Source: DASQPA01 sp963757335 (lineage in GTDB: Bacteria; Acidobacteriota; Thermoanaerobaculia; Multivoradales; UBA5704). Taken from it: 64,000 bases of DNA. The stretch lies in assembly GCA_963757335.1 (NCBI GenBank), contig CAVWRJ010000021.1:310001-374000 (forward strand), given 5' to 3'. This document shows positions 16,832-25,015 of this stretch, piece after piece. Within the stretch, counting starts at the first letter, position 1. Every line of letters begins with the position of its first letter. The notes under the pieces are model-generated. The model saw only the letters and a program-made list of their open reading frames with translations, was not told where the DNA came from and searched no databases. Position numbers and translations under genes: made by a program.

Positions 16832-18045
16832 CTCCAGTCCTCCTCCCGGATGAGCCGGGCGTGAAGCTCGGCGAGGACCCGCGGGGCCTCCGCCTCGGCG
16901 ACCCCGAAGCGCACCGCCGGAGCGGCGCCCTCGCCGACCAGGCAGGGCTCGTACCCGGCGGCGGCCGCCAGAGCGCGGGCGGCGAGCTCCGGGGAGGTCG
17001 CCAGGTCCTCGCTCACCAGCGAGATCACCGCCCTTCCAGGCTCCAGACTCTCCCGGGCCGGAATCCCCGGCCAGGCGAAGAGCGGGTGGGCCGCGGTGCG
17101 GTAGGCGAGCGAGAGGATGCGCGGCGGGGTGCCCGCCGCCCGGCGGCCGATCAAGGTGCCGCCGGCCTCCGGGTTCCGCGAGTTGAGGACCCGGATGGGG
17201 ACGTCGCCGCGGCGCGCCGGCTCGATGGTGCCGGGGTGGGGCTTCTTCGACCCCGAGCAGGCGAGCTCCAGGGCCTCGGCGAAGGAGAGGCTGGGGACCA
17301 CCCGCGCCTCCGGGACGAGCCGGGGGTCGGCGGTGAGGATGCCGTCGACGTCGGTCCAGATCTGCACCTCCTCGGCCCCGAGGGCGGCACCGACGATGGC
17401 GGCAGAGAAGTCCGAGCCCTCCTTGCCGAGGGTGGTCGTCACCCCCTCGGCCGTCGCGCCGACGTAGCCGCCGAGCACCGGGACCCCCCCGACGCCTCCA
17501 GCGCTTCCGGCATTGAGGATCGGCGAGAGCGCCGCCTGGAGGCGCTCGTCGGTCGCCTCGTAGTCGGGCCGGGCATGGGTGAAGCGGTCGTCGGTGACGA
17601 TCACCCGTCGGCAGTCGACGCAGGTGGCGTCGATCCCACCCTGGAGGAGCGCCGAGGCGAGGACGGCCGAGGAGAGGAGCTCGCCGAAACCGGCCACCAG
17701 GTCCTCGTCCCGCGGGGTGAGGGCACGGACCTCGGCGATCCTCCCGAGAGCCTGGTCGAGCTCGCCGAAGTGCTCGCGAAAGACGCTGTCGAGACTCCCG
17801 GCCGGGGTGACCGCCGCCGCCTCCCGGCGGTGGAAGCTCTCGATCTCGGCCGCGACGGCCCGCGCTCCGGCGAGGTCGCCGCCGACGGCTGCCGCGGCGG
17901 CGTCTAAGAGCCGGCGGGTGGTCTTCGCCATGGCGGAGACGACGACCGTCGGCCGGCGGGGGAGGCGCTCGCGGACGAGGGCGACCACCCGGAGGATCCC
18001 GGCGGCGCCGTCGACCGAGCTGCCGCCGAACTTGAGGACGATCAT
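16828..18045 (-). CDS. lysC: Aspartate kinase
   Basis: 405 residues, monofunctional. It starts VLKFGGSSVDGAAG (ATP-binding KFGGSS motif), with the substrate loop FGELLSSAVLA, TTLGKEGSDFSA and the regulatory C-terminal region with shortened ACT-like segments (AVISLVSED). It phosphorylates aspartate as the first step toward lysine, threonine and methionine. The ATG overlaps the asd stop (TAATG). No riboswitch was recognised before the operon, so feedback through the ACT region is the likeliest control. Confidence 0.94.
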   Translation of the reverse strand: MIVLKFGGSSVDGAAGILRVVALVRERLPRRPTVVVSAMAKTTRRLLDAAAAAVGGDLAGARAVAAEIESFHRREAAAVTPAGSLDSVFREHFGELDQALGRIAEVRALTPRDEDLVAGFGELLSSAVLASALLQGGIDATCVDCRRVIVTDDRFTHARPDYEATDERLQAALSPILNAGSAGGVGGVPVLGGYVGATAEGVTTTLGKEGSDFSAAIVGAALGAEEVQIWTDVDGILTADPRLVPEARVVPSLSFAEALELACSGSKKPHPGTIEPARRGDVPIRVLNSRNPEAGGTLIGRRAAGTPPRILSLAYRTAAHPLFAWPGIPARESLEPGRAVISLVSEDLATSPELAARALAAAAGYEPCLVGEGAAPAVRFGVAEAEAPRVLAELHARLIREEDWR

Positions 18046-19100
18046 TAGAGAAGCCCTTCGCTCCGCATCATCTCGGCGTTCAGGACCGCCGCCCCGGCGG
18101 CGCCGCGGAGCACGTTGTGCGAGAGGGCGACGAGCTTCCAGCCGAGGACCGGACACTCCCGGAGCCGCCCCACCGCCGTCCCCATCCCCCGTTCGAGGCC
18201 GGCGTCGCGGCGCGGCTGCGGCCGGTCGTGGCCGGCCATGAGGTGGATCGGCTGGCGCGGGGCAGAGGGGAGCTCGCGCTCCTGGGGCAGACCGCGGAAG
18301 CCGGTGAGCGCCGCCTCGATCTGCTCCCGCGACACCTTCTCTTCCAGCTCGAAGGAGGTGGTCACCAGGTGACCGTCGATCGACGGCACCCGGTTGCAGG
18401 CGGCGGAGACGGCGAGGGGCAGAGGGCGGACGACCCCGGCTCCGGCGTCGAAGTCGCCGAGGATCTTCGGCGTCTCGGTCTCGATCTTCCGCTCCTCGTC
18501 GCCGCCGATGTAGGGGATGACGTTGCCTAGGATGTCGAGCGAGGGGACGCCCGGATAGCCCGCCCCGGAGACCGCCTGGAAGGTGGTGACGATGGCGCGT
18601 TTCAAGCCGAACGGCCGGAGGGCGGCGAAGGGGAGGACGAGGACGACCGCGGCGCAGTTGGGATTGGTGACGATGGCACCGCTCCACCCCCGCTGCCGGC
18701 GCTGGACGGGGAGGAGCGCGAGATGGCCGGGGTTGACCTCCGGCACGAGGAGCGGCACGTCCTCGTGCATCCGGAAGTGGCCCGAGTTCGACACGACGAT
18801 GTGCCCGGCCGCGGCGAAGGCGCCCTCGATCTCGCCGGCCTGGGCGGAGGCCATGGAGGAGAAGACGAGCCGCGGCCCCTTGCCGGGCACGCACTCCTCG
18901 ACCGTCATCCCCGCGACCCGCTCCGGCGGCGGCCCCTCCTGCTGCCAGCTCGTCGCCTCGCCATAGCGCTTGCCGGCGCTCCGGTCGGAGGCCGCCACCC
19001 AGGTGAGCTCGAACCAGGGGTGGTTTTCGAGCAGCTGCACGAAGCGCTGGCCGACGGTGCCGGTCGCGCCGAGAATCCCGACCTCGATCTTCTTGTCCAT
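18045..19100 (-). CDS. asd: Aspartate-semialdehyde dehydrogenase
   Basis: 351 residues. The N-terminal GILGATGTVGQRFVQLL binds NADP; the nucleophilic cysteine is in TNPNCAAVVL; SGAGYPGVPSLDILGN and the C-terminal SHNVLRGAAGAAVLNAE complete the family pattern. It is the first gene of the lysC-dapB-dapA-dapD run and, by its position, is preceded by the 42-bp minisatellite. Confidence 0.95.
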   Translation of the reverse strand: MDKKIEVGILGATGTVGQRFVQLLENHPWFELTWVAASDRSAGKRYGEATSWQQEGPPPERVAGMTVEECVPGKGPRLVFSSMASAQAGEIEGAFAAAGHIVVSNSGHFRMHEDVPLLVPEVNPGHLALLPVQRRQRGWSGAIVTNPNCAAVVLVLPFAALRPFGLKRAIVTTFQAVSGAGYPGVPSLDILGNVIPYIGGDEERKIETETPKILGDFDAGAGVVRPLPLAVSAACNRVPSIDGHLVTTSFELEEKVSREQIEAALTGFRGLPQERELPSAPRQPIHLMAGHDRPQPRRDAGLERGMGTAVGRLRECPVLGWKLVALSHNVLRGAAGAAVLNAEMMRSEGLL

Positions 19101-19186
19101 GACCTCTCCCGTCTACGCTGGGCAGAGTAGTGCCGCCTCGGGCAGCCGTCAATGGGAGAGGCGGGAGAGCCGGCGGGCGGGCTGCT

Positions 19187-19460
19187 CTCGGCTGGCGACG
19201 ACCGCGAGCTCGAGGGGAGCCGCTGCCCCTCGGCCGGCGACGGCCGCCCGCTCGAGGGGAGTCGTTGCCCCTCGGCCGGCGACGACCGCCAGCTTAAGGG
19301 GAGCCGCTGCCCCTCGGCTGGCGATGACCGCGAGCTTGAGGGCAGTCGCTGCCCCTCGGCGGGCGACGAGCGCGAGCTTGAGGGCGGTCGCTGCCCTTCG
19401 GACCGCGACGATCGCTAGCTTAGGGGGAGTGGCTGCCCCTCGGCCGGCGATGACCGCCAG
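19187..19460. repeat. Minisatellite of 42-bp units upstream of asd
   Basis: Six full tandem units and part of a seventh, each starting at a CTCGG(C/T) box at 19187, 19229, 19271, 19313, 19355, 19397 and 19439, exactly 42 bases apart. Units differ by several substitutions. Because 42 is a codon multiple, several frames stay open (one would give a 14-residue repeat ending GSRCPSA), but no ribosome-binding site or partner supports translation. It fills most of the 430 bases between asd and the M20 peptidase; no other feature was seen there. Confidence 0.9.
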
Positions 19461-19530
19461 GCTTCCTGGGGAGAGCGGCGCGCCGGATTACGCCCGCCGC
19501 CGGGAGGGTTCGCGTTACCGCAGGTGGTCG

Positions 19531-20538
19531 CTAGAGGCGAGAAAGCTGGCGCACGAGGTCGCCGTAGAGCTCCACCGCTTCCACCAGCTGGCGTTTGGGC
19601 ACCCGCTCGTCGGCGGTGTGGGCGACGTGGATACTGCCCGGCCCGAGGAGGAAGGGCTCGCCCCAGCTGGAGAGCCGCGGCACGTCGGTCGTGTACTTGA
19701 CGACCGTGGTCTCGAACCCCGGGAGCGAGCCCAGGTGGACGGCCGGCACCTCGCGCCAGAGCGCCACCTGGGCGCCGGCCGCTTCGATGGCGGCAAAGAG
19801 GGCGCGCCGGAGCTCCGCGGTCTCCCCCACGGTTCGGACCATGACCTCCGCCCGCGCCTCGTCGGCCACGACGTTGGGGGCGCGGCCGCCCGCGAGGGTA
19901 CCGATGTTGATCGTCGTCTCCCCGAGCACCGGGTCGCTCGGCAGGGGGACGGCGCGGAGCCGGTCGAGGGCGGCGAGGAGCTTGTCGATCGCGGAGTCGC
20001 CGAGCTCCGGGTAGGCCGAATGCGCCATCCGGCCCTCGGCCCTGACCTCTAGATAGAGCGCCCCCTTGGAGCCCAGAGCCAGCCGGTTCTCGGTCGGCTC
20101 GCCGTTCACCAGGTACCGCGACCCCCGCGGCTCCCCGTTCGCCGCAATGGCACCGACGCTGTCGGTCTCCTCGCCGACGACGAGGAGGAGCCCGAAGCCG
20201 GAAGCTCCCTCCGCGAGCAGCCCCTCGATCGCCAGGATCATGGCGGCGATCCCCCCCTTGGTATCGCAAGCCCCGCGGCCGAAGACGTGCTCGCCATCCT
20301 CCGAAGAGGGAACGAACGGCGGCACCGTATCCATATGGGTCGAGAGGACGACCACCGGCTCCCCCAAGCCGGCGAAGAGGTTGAACCGCTCCCCCGCAAC
20401 CGGCATCCGTTCGACCTGCCCGCCGGTGCGGCCGGCGATCTCCGAGAGATGAGAGAAGAGGAAGTCCCCCACCGCCCGCTCGCGGCCGGTCGTGGAGTCG
20501 AGGTCGATCAGGGCCCGGGTGAGGGCGAAGAGGTCCAT
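19531..20538 (-). CDS. M20 family metallopeptidase, probable succinyl-diaminopimelate desuccinylase
   Basis: 335 residues. The two-zinc site of M20 enzymes is complete: VLSTHMDTVPPF, FGRGACDTKGG, VGEETDSVG and the late histidine in HVAHTADERV, with the dimerisation domain between (GRMAHSAYPELG). DapE would remove succinate after DapD, and this gene sits next to an operon that lacks dapE, which supports that role. Carboxypeptidase G2-like or acetylornithine deacetylase activity cannot be excluded. Confidence 0.85.
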   Translation of the reverse strand: MDLFALTRALIDLDSTTGRERAVGDFLFSHLSEIAGRTGGQVERMPVAGERFNLFAGLGEPVVVLSTHMDTVPPFVPSSEDGEHVFGRGACDTKGGIAAMILAIEGLLAEGASGFGLLLVVGEETDSVGAIAANGEPRGSRYLVNGEPTENRLALGSKGALYLEVRAEGRMAHSAYPELGDSAIDKLLAALDRLRAVPLPSDPVLGETTINIGTLAGGRAPNVVADEARAEVMVRTVGETAELRRALFAAIEAAGAQVALWREVPAVHLGSLPGFETTVVKYTTDVPRLSSWGEPFLLGPGSIHVAHTADERVPKRQLVEAVELYGDLVRQLSRL

Positions 20539-20698
20539 GAGGGGATGGAGTCGGGAGGCTTGCCGATCCCGGGCAGCGTAGTGCGGCCCGGTGGAGGTGT
20601 CAAACGACGGAGGGCCAACGGCGCGAGTTAGGCAACATCAACGCGCCCCCGGCCGCGCCGCTTCTCGCCCTCGGTGGGCATCGGCTTATAATTAGAGG

Positions 20699-21301
20699 AT
20701 GTTCTCCCGCCATCCCGAGGTCCCGCAAGAGGCCCGGCTCTTCGGCCGGTTCGCACGCTTCGCCCTCCTTTTGAGCTTTCTCGCTGGGGGCTGGTTCTTC
20801 GTCCAGGGCGGCCTGGACCTCTACTGGGTCCATGCCAGCCGGAGCTGGCCGACGGTGTCCGGCCGCGTGGTCTACTCCCTGGCCGCCGCGACGGAGACCT
20901 CGCGCCGGACAAGCCGGGTCCTTCGTTCGTTCACGCCTTATGTGCAGTATGTCTACCGGGTAGAGGGCCAGGATCACATCGGTACCAGGATCGCCATGGA
21001 CGGCAATGGCTATGGTGAGGCCTACTCGCGGTCCACGGTCGCCCGCTACCCCGAAGGCGCGACCGTGCAGGTCGCCTACGACCCCGGCTCTCCGCAGCGC
21101 GCCTGCCTGGAGCCCGGGGCCAACCGGGGTTCTGCCGGCTGGTGGTTCTTTGCGGGCTTCGGGATCTGGCTCTGCGGCTCCGTACTGGTGCTCTCGTACG
21201 CCCTCCACCCCAGGCGGAAAATTTGGCGTCCTCGCGAGCCCGACCCCGAGATCATCGCCCTGGGGCTCGACGTCCCGCCCTCCCGGCCGCCCTCCGCTTG
21301 A
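20699..21301 (+). CDS. DUF3592 membrane protein
   Basis: 200 residues. Two transmembrane segments (about 22-44 and 140-165) flank a beta-rich domain with WPTVSGRVVYS and VAYDPGSPQRACLEPG, the usual DUF3592 signature. The family has no established role. No operon partner is apparent. Confidence 0.8.
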   Translation: MFSRHPEVPQEARLFGRFARFALLLSFLAGGWFFVQGGLDLYWVHASRSWPTVSGRVVYSLAAATETSRRTSRVLRSFTPYVQYVYRVEGQDHIGTRIAMDGNGYGEAYSRSTVARYPEGATVQVAYDPGSPQRACLEPGANRGSAGWWFFAGFGIWLCGSVLVLSYALHPRRKIWRPREPDPEIIALGLDVPPSRPPSA

Positions 21302-21407
21302 AGCCACCTATGGCTCGAGAGGACGACGACCAGCTCCCCCTCAAACGGAAGGAGGCTCTGGCAGAGGGGTTGATCTGTCCACTGTTTCGCACCACAATCC
21401 GCGAATT

Positions 21408-22070
21408 GTGCCGGCGCTCAATGTCTTCATTGACGAATCAGGGGACTTCGAGTTTTCCCCGAAGGGAAGCCGTCTTTTCGTCCTGACAGCCGTGAGTACC
21501 TCGGGTTGTGAAGGTCTGCTGAAGGACTATTTCGAGCTCAAACAGCATCTTGCGCTGAGCGGTGCCGGGCTGGAGAGATTTCACGCCACCAACGACTCCA
21601 TCGCGACGCGCGGAGCCTTCTTTGACTTCATCGCCCAGCATGTAGACCACCGCTGCGTGAGGGTCGACTCTGTCATTGCGCGTAAGAACAGAGCCAATCC
21701 CGTGGTCCGCGAGCCCGAGGTCTTCTATTCGATGATGTTGAAGTTCCTGCTGAAGTGGATCTTTGCCCGCCATCAGGCGACCGCGGACGCCCTCCTGGTC
21801 TGGACCGATCTGCTGCCGAAGCGCAAGAAACGCGAGACCTTCGAGAAGGCGGTGAAAACCTACCTGGCCAAAGAGCTTCAGACGCACGCTCCCTACCAAC
21901 TTCACCACCACTCCTCCGCCTCGCATCCCCTCCTGCAGGTCGCGGATTACTGCTGCTGGGCCGTGTCAAGGAAGTGGAGAGGCGAGGAGGGCCATCACTT
22001 CGACAAGATCCGGTCGGCAGTGGCGAGCGAGTTCGATGTCTTTGAGCGGGGGAGAATCGAGTACTACTAA
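21408..22070 (+). CDS. DUF3800 protein
   Basis: 220 residues from GTG 21408. The N-terminus NVFIDESGDF and the C-terminal HPLLQVADYCCWAVSRKW are diagnostic of DUF3800, whose acidic residues suggest an RNase H-like nuclease; a conserved histidine lies in RFHATNDS. Such proteins recur in phage and defence-associated DNA. It is a lone gene, and its codons look less G+C-biased than the flanking genes, suggesting transfer. No ribosome-binding site is evident at the chosen start, so the start is uncertain. Confidence 0.75.
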   Translation: MPALNVFIDESGDFEFSPKGSRLFVLTAVSTSGCEGLLKDYFELKQHLALSGAGLERFHATNDSIATRGAFFDFIAQHVDHRCVRVDSVIARKNRANPVVREPEVFYSMMLKFLLKWIFARHQATADALLVWTDLLPKRKKRETFEKAVKTYLAKELQTHAPYQLHHHSSASHPLLQVADYCCWAVSRKWRGEEGHHFDKIRSAVASEFDVFERGRIEYY

Positions 22071-22079
22071 AAAACTTTG

Positions 22080-22140
22080 ACCCACCCACCTATCCACAAC
22101 GGAGTGTGGAAGAGCCCAGGGGCTCGTTCGGCGGGTGGGT
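22080..22140 (+). ncRNA. Candidate structured RNA (three-way junction)
   Basis: ACCCACCC (22080-22087) pairs with GGGTGGGT (22133-22140). Enclosed are two hairpins: CCACA/TGTGG (22094-22109) and GAGCC/GGCTC with a four-base loop (22112-22125). The element starts ten bases after the DUF3800 stop and 82 bases before fabI. A six-A run (22069-22074) to its left would make a T tract on the minus strand. It may be a terminator, a leader element or a small mobile palindrome. Confidence 0.4.
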
Positions 22141-22221
22141 ACCTTTGAGAGAAGAGTACTACACCCCCGGGGAGAGCGTCAATGAGGCGGCGGCCCCCCG
22201 CTTCGGGTAAGATGTGCCGCC

Positions 22222-23010
22222 ATGATCCCAATCGACCTTTCAGGCAAGCGTGCCCTCGTGATGGGCGTCTCCAACTCGCGGAGCCTCGGCTGGGCCATTG
22301 CGGCGCGGCTGCGGGACGCGGGAGCGGAGCTCGCCTTCAGCTACCAGGGGGAGCGGCTCAAGGCCGACCTCTTGAAACTCACGAAGGACATGCCGGGCAC
22401 CCGGCTCGCCCAGTGCGACGTCACCAACGAGGAGGAGCTCCACTCCCTCTTCACCGGCTTGCAGGAGGCCTGGGGTGGGCTCGACTATGTCGTCCACTCG
22501 ATCGCCTTCGCGCCGCGGGCGGCGATGGACGGACGCTACATCGAGACCACCCGGGAGGACTGGCAGACCGCTCTCGGGATCTCCGCCTACTCGCTGGTCG
22601 CCGTGGCCCGCGAGGCCGAGCCGCTGCTAAGGGAGGGGAGTGCGATCATCACCCTCACCTACTATGCCGCCGAGAAGGTGGTCCCCAAGTACAACGTCAT
22701 GGGGATCGCCAAGAGCGCCCTCGAAGCCTCGGTCCGCTACCTCGCCTACGAGATGGGGAAGCAGGGGGTGCGGGTCAACGCGGTGTCGGCCGGGCCGGTC
22801 CGCACGGTGGCGGCGCGGAGCATCCCCGGTTTCGTCAAGATGTACAGCAAGGTCGGGAGCATGGCCCCGCTGGGCCGCAACGTCACCCATGAGGAGGTCG
22901 GCAACCTCGGCCTCTATCTGCTCTCCCCCCTGGCCTCCGGGGTGACCGGCGAGACGGTCTACGTCGACGCCGGTTTCCACGTCATGGGGATGGACCTCTC
23001 CGAGGAGTAG
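22222..23010 (+). CDS. fabI: Enoyl-[acyl-carrier-protein] reductase (NADH)
   Basis: 262 residues. The modified glycine-rich motif GVSNSRSLGWAIA, SIAFAPRAAM, and the catalytic pair Tyr-x6-Lys in YNVMGIAK identify FabI, which performs the last reduction of each fatty-acid elongation cycle. The substrate loop AARSIPGFVKMY is present. Start ATG 22222. It is followed after 5 bases by manC on the same strand. Confidence 0.95.
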   Translation: MIPIDLSGKRALVMGVSNSRSLGWAIAARLRDAGAELAFSYQGERLKADLLKLTKDMPGTRLAQCDVTNEEELHSLFTGLQEAWGGLDYVVHSIAFAPRAAMDGRYIETTREDWQTALGISAYSLVAVAREAEPLLREGSAIITLTYYAAEKVVPKYNVMGIAKSALEASVRYLAYEMGKQGVRVNAVSAGPVRTVAARSIPGFVKMYSKVGSMAPLGRNVTHEEVGNLGLYLLSPLASGVTGETVYVDAGFHVMGMDLSEE

Positions 23011-23015
23011 ACCGC

Positions 23016-24068
23016 TTGGAAGCCCTGATTCTGGCGGGCGGGAGCGGCACCCGCTTCTGGCCGCTGTCGCGCAAGCTCCGCCCCAAGCAGCTCCTGGCCT
23101 TAGACGGCCCGCGGAGCCTCCTCCAGGGGACGGTCGATCGGCTGGCGCCGCTCGTCCCCCCGGAGTCGGTGTGGATCGTCACCACCCGGGCGCTCGCCGC
23201 GGAGGTCCGCCAGCAGCTCCCCGAGGTGCCGCCGGAGCAGGTGCTGGAGGAGCCCATGGGGCGAAACACCGCGCCTGCCATCGGCTGGGCGGTCCGCTCG
23301 CTCCCCGAGACGGCGCGGCGGGGCGTCGTCGCCGTCCTCCCCGCCGACCACCGGATGGCGGATGCCGCGGCCTTCCGGGACACCCTCGGCCGGGCTGCCC
23401 GGGCCGCCGAGGCCGAAGACCGGGTGATGACCCTGGGGGTGGTGCCGCGCTGGGCCGAGACCGGCTACGGCTATCTGGAGCTGAGCGCCGGGGCGGACGC
23501 CTTCGGGGTGCGCCAGGTGGTCCGCTTCGTCGAGAAGCCCGACCCCGAGAAGGCCGCCCGCTTCCTCGCCTCCGGCCTCCACCTGTGGAACGCCGGCATC
23601 TTCGTCTTCCGCGGCACGACCCTCCTCGGCCACATCGCCCGGCTCGTCCCCGATCTCCACCGGGGCCTGGAGGCGATCGCGGTAGATTCGAAAGCGGTGG
23701 ATATCGATGCCCTCTATGCGCAGCTGCCGGCCGAGTCGATCGACTACGCGGTGATGGAGAAGCTCGCCGGCATCGGTACCCTGCCGCTCGACTGCGGCTG
23801 GAGCGACCTGGGCTCGTGGGAGGCGCTGGCAGAAGTGCTGCCGGCGGACGCCGCGGGGAACCTCTGCCGGGGCGAGACGGTGACCGCCGACGCCCGCGGC
23901 AACCTCCTGGTCTCCGACGACGGCGGGGTGGTGGCGGTCCTCGGGGTCGAGGGGCTGGTCGTCGTCCGCACCGGGGACGCCGTTCTCGTCTGCCCGAAGG
24001 AGCGCTCGCAGGAGGTGCGGCGGCTGGTCGCCGAGCTCACCGCCCGCGGCCGCGGCGAGCTGCTCTAG
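23016..24068 (+). CDS. manC: Mannose-1-phosphate guanylyltransferase
   Basis: 350 residues, TTG start at 23016. LAGGSGTRFWPLSRKLRPKQ is the nucleotidyl-transfer signature; PMGRNTAPAIGW, FVEKPDPEKA, WNAGIFVF and ESIDYAVMEK follow in the expected order. It makes GDP-mannose for glycans. The isomerase domain of the bifunctional forms is absent. It is followed by trmB after one base. Confidence 0.93.
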   Translation: MEALILAGGSGTRFWPLSRKLRPKQLLALDGPRSLLQGTVDRLAPLVPPESVWIVTTRALAAEVRQQLPEVPPEQVLEEPMGRNTAPAIGWAVRSLPETARRGVVAVLPADHRMADAAAFRDTLGRAARAAEAEDRVMTLGVVPRWAETGYGYLELSAGADAFGVRQVVRFVEKPDPEKAARFLASGLHLWNAGIFVFRGTTLLGHIARLVPDLHRGLEAIAVDSKAVDIDALYAQLPAESIDYAVMEKLAGIGTLPLDCGWSDLGSWEALAEVLPADAAGNLCRGETVTADARGNLLVSDDGGVVAVLGVEGLVVVRTGDAVLVCPKERSQEVRRLVAELTARGRGELL

Positions 24069-24069
24069 G

Positions 24070-24759
24070 GTGAGCGAGCGCACCCACATCGCGCTTCTCG
24101 CCGGCGACCGCACCCTCGCCGAGGTGGCGGCGCCCCTGCCGCTCCCGGAGCTGGTGCCGGGGAGCGGACCGTGGGAGGTCGAGATCGGCTTCGGCAAGGG
24201 GCGGTATCTCCTCCGCCGATGCCGGGAGGAGCCGGAGCGCCGCTTTCTGGGGATCGAGATCGCCGGCAAGTACCAGCGCCGGTTCGTCGAGAAGGCGCGG
24301 CGGCGGCAGATGGGGAACTGGATGGCGCTCCGCGGCGATGCCCTCTATCTCCTCTCGGCCGTCCTCCCCACCCGCTTCGCGGAGACCGTCCATGTCTACT
24401 TCCCCGACCCCTGGCCGAAGAGCCGGCACCAGAAGCGCCGCCTGTTCGACCCCGAGACGGTCGACCTCGTCGTCGGCCTGATCGCCGACGGCGGGCGGCT
24501 CCTCTTCGCCACTGACTTCCTGGAGTACGGCGAGAAGGTCCAGGAGATTCTCACGAGCTACCCCGGCCTCGCGGTCGTCCGCCACGACCGCTGGGCGGAG
24601 GGGCCGCGGACCAGCTACGAGGCCAAGTACGAGCTCGAAGGCCGGCCGATTTTACGCCTCGAAGCCTTCTGGACGGGGCGTTCCGCCGCCCCTCTCCACC
24701 CCCGGGGGGCCGCGGCGGTCCTCGCCGCGATCTTCAAGGAAAAGGAAGAGGAGGAGTAG
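24070..24759 (+). CDS. trmB: tRNA (guanine-N7)-methyltransferase
   Basis: 229 residues, GTG start. The SAM-binding motif VEIGFGKGRYLLRR, GIEIAGKYQRR and the tRNA-binding YFPDPWPKSRHQKRRL are clear. It methylates G46 of tRNAs. It is tightly linked to manC upstream and abuts the next small gene with no gap. Confidence 0.94.
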   Translation: MSERTHIALLAGDRTLAEVAAPLPLPELVPGSGPWEVEIGFGKGRYLLRRCREEPERRFLGIEIAGKYQRRFVEKARRRQMGNWMALRGDALYLLSAVLPTRFAETVHVYFPDPWPKSRHQKRRLFDPETVDLVVGLIADGGRLLFATDFLEYGEKVQEILTSYPGLAVVRHDRWAEGPRTSYEAKYELEGRPILRLEAFWTGRSAAPLHPRGAAAVLAAIFKEKEEEE

Positions 24760-24999
24760 GTGCCCGCCCCGCCCGCCCCAATCGCCCCGCCCGAACCGGA
24801 CGCACCCCCTCCGGCTCCTCCGGCCTTCACCTGGGGCGCCCTCCTCTTCCTCGCCGTCTCGATTCTCCTCGGGCTGGGCTATCTCTACTGGATGACGGCG
24901 ATCGAGGGCTGGCGGGTGTGGGTGATCGTGGGGCTCATCGCGCTCATCGCCGGCTGTGCCGCCCTGGCGCACTGGGCGATGGAACGGACCCGGCGGTGA
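24760..24999 (+). CDS. Small two-helix membrane protein
   Basis: 79 residues, GTG start directly after the trmB stop. A Pro/Ala-rich N-terminus is followed by two transmembrane helices (about 26-46 and 51-70) and a basic end (MERTRR). No family recognised; it is accepted because of the coupling with trmB and its clean hydrophobic profile. Confidence 0.6.
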   Translation: MPAPPAPIAPPEPDAPPPAPPAFTWGALLFLAVSILLGLGYLYWMTAIEGWRVWVIVGLIALIAGCAALAHWAMERTRR

Positions 25000-25015
25000 T
25001 GGTTCAGCCGCCTCC

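Noticed and set aside
19152..19418. A protein of 14-residue repeats read from the 42-bp minisatellite
   Set aside because: Open frames follow automatically from a unit divisible by three; no ribosome-binding site and more than one frame is open.
21310..21486. 58-residue frame starting MAREDDDQLPLK between DUF3592 and DUF3800
   Set aside because: Overlaps the DUF3800 start in another frame and shows no motif; chance frame is more likely.
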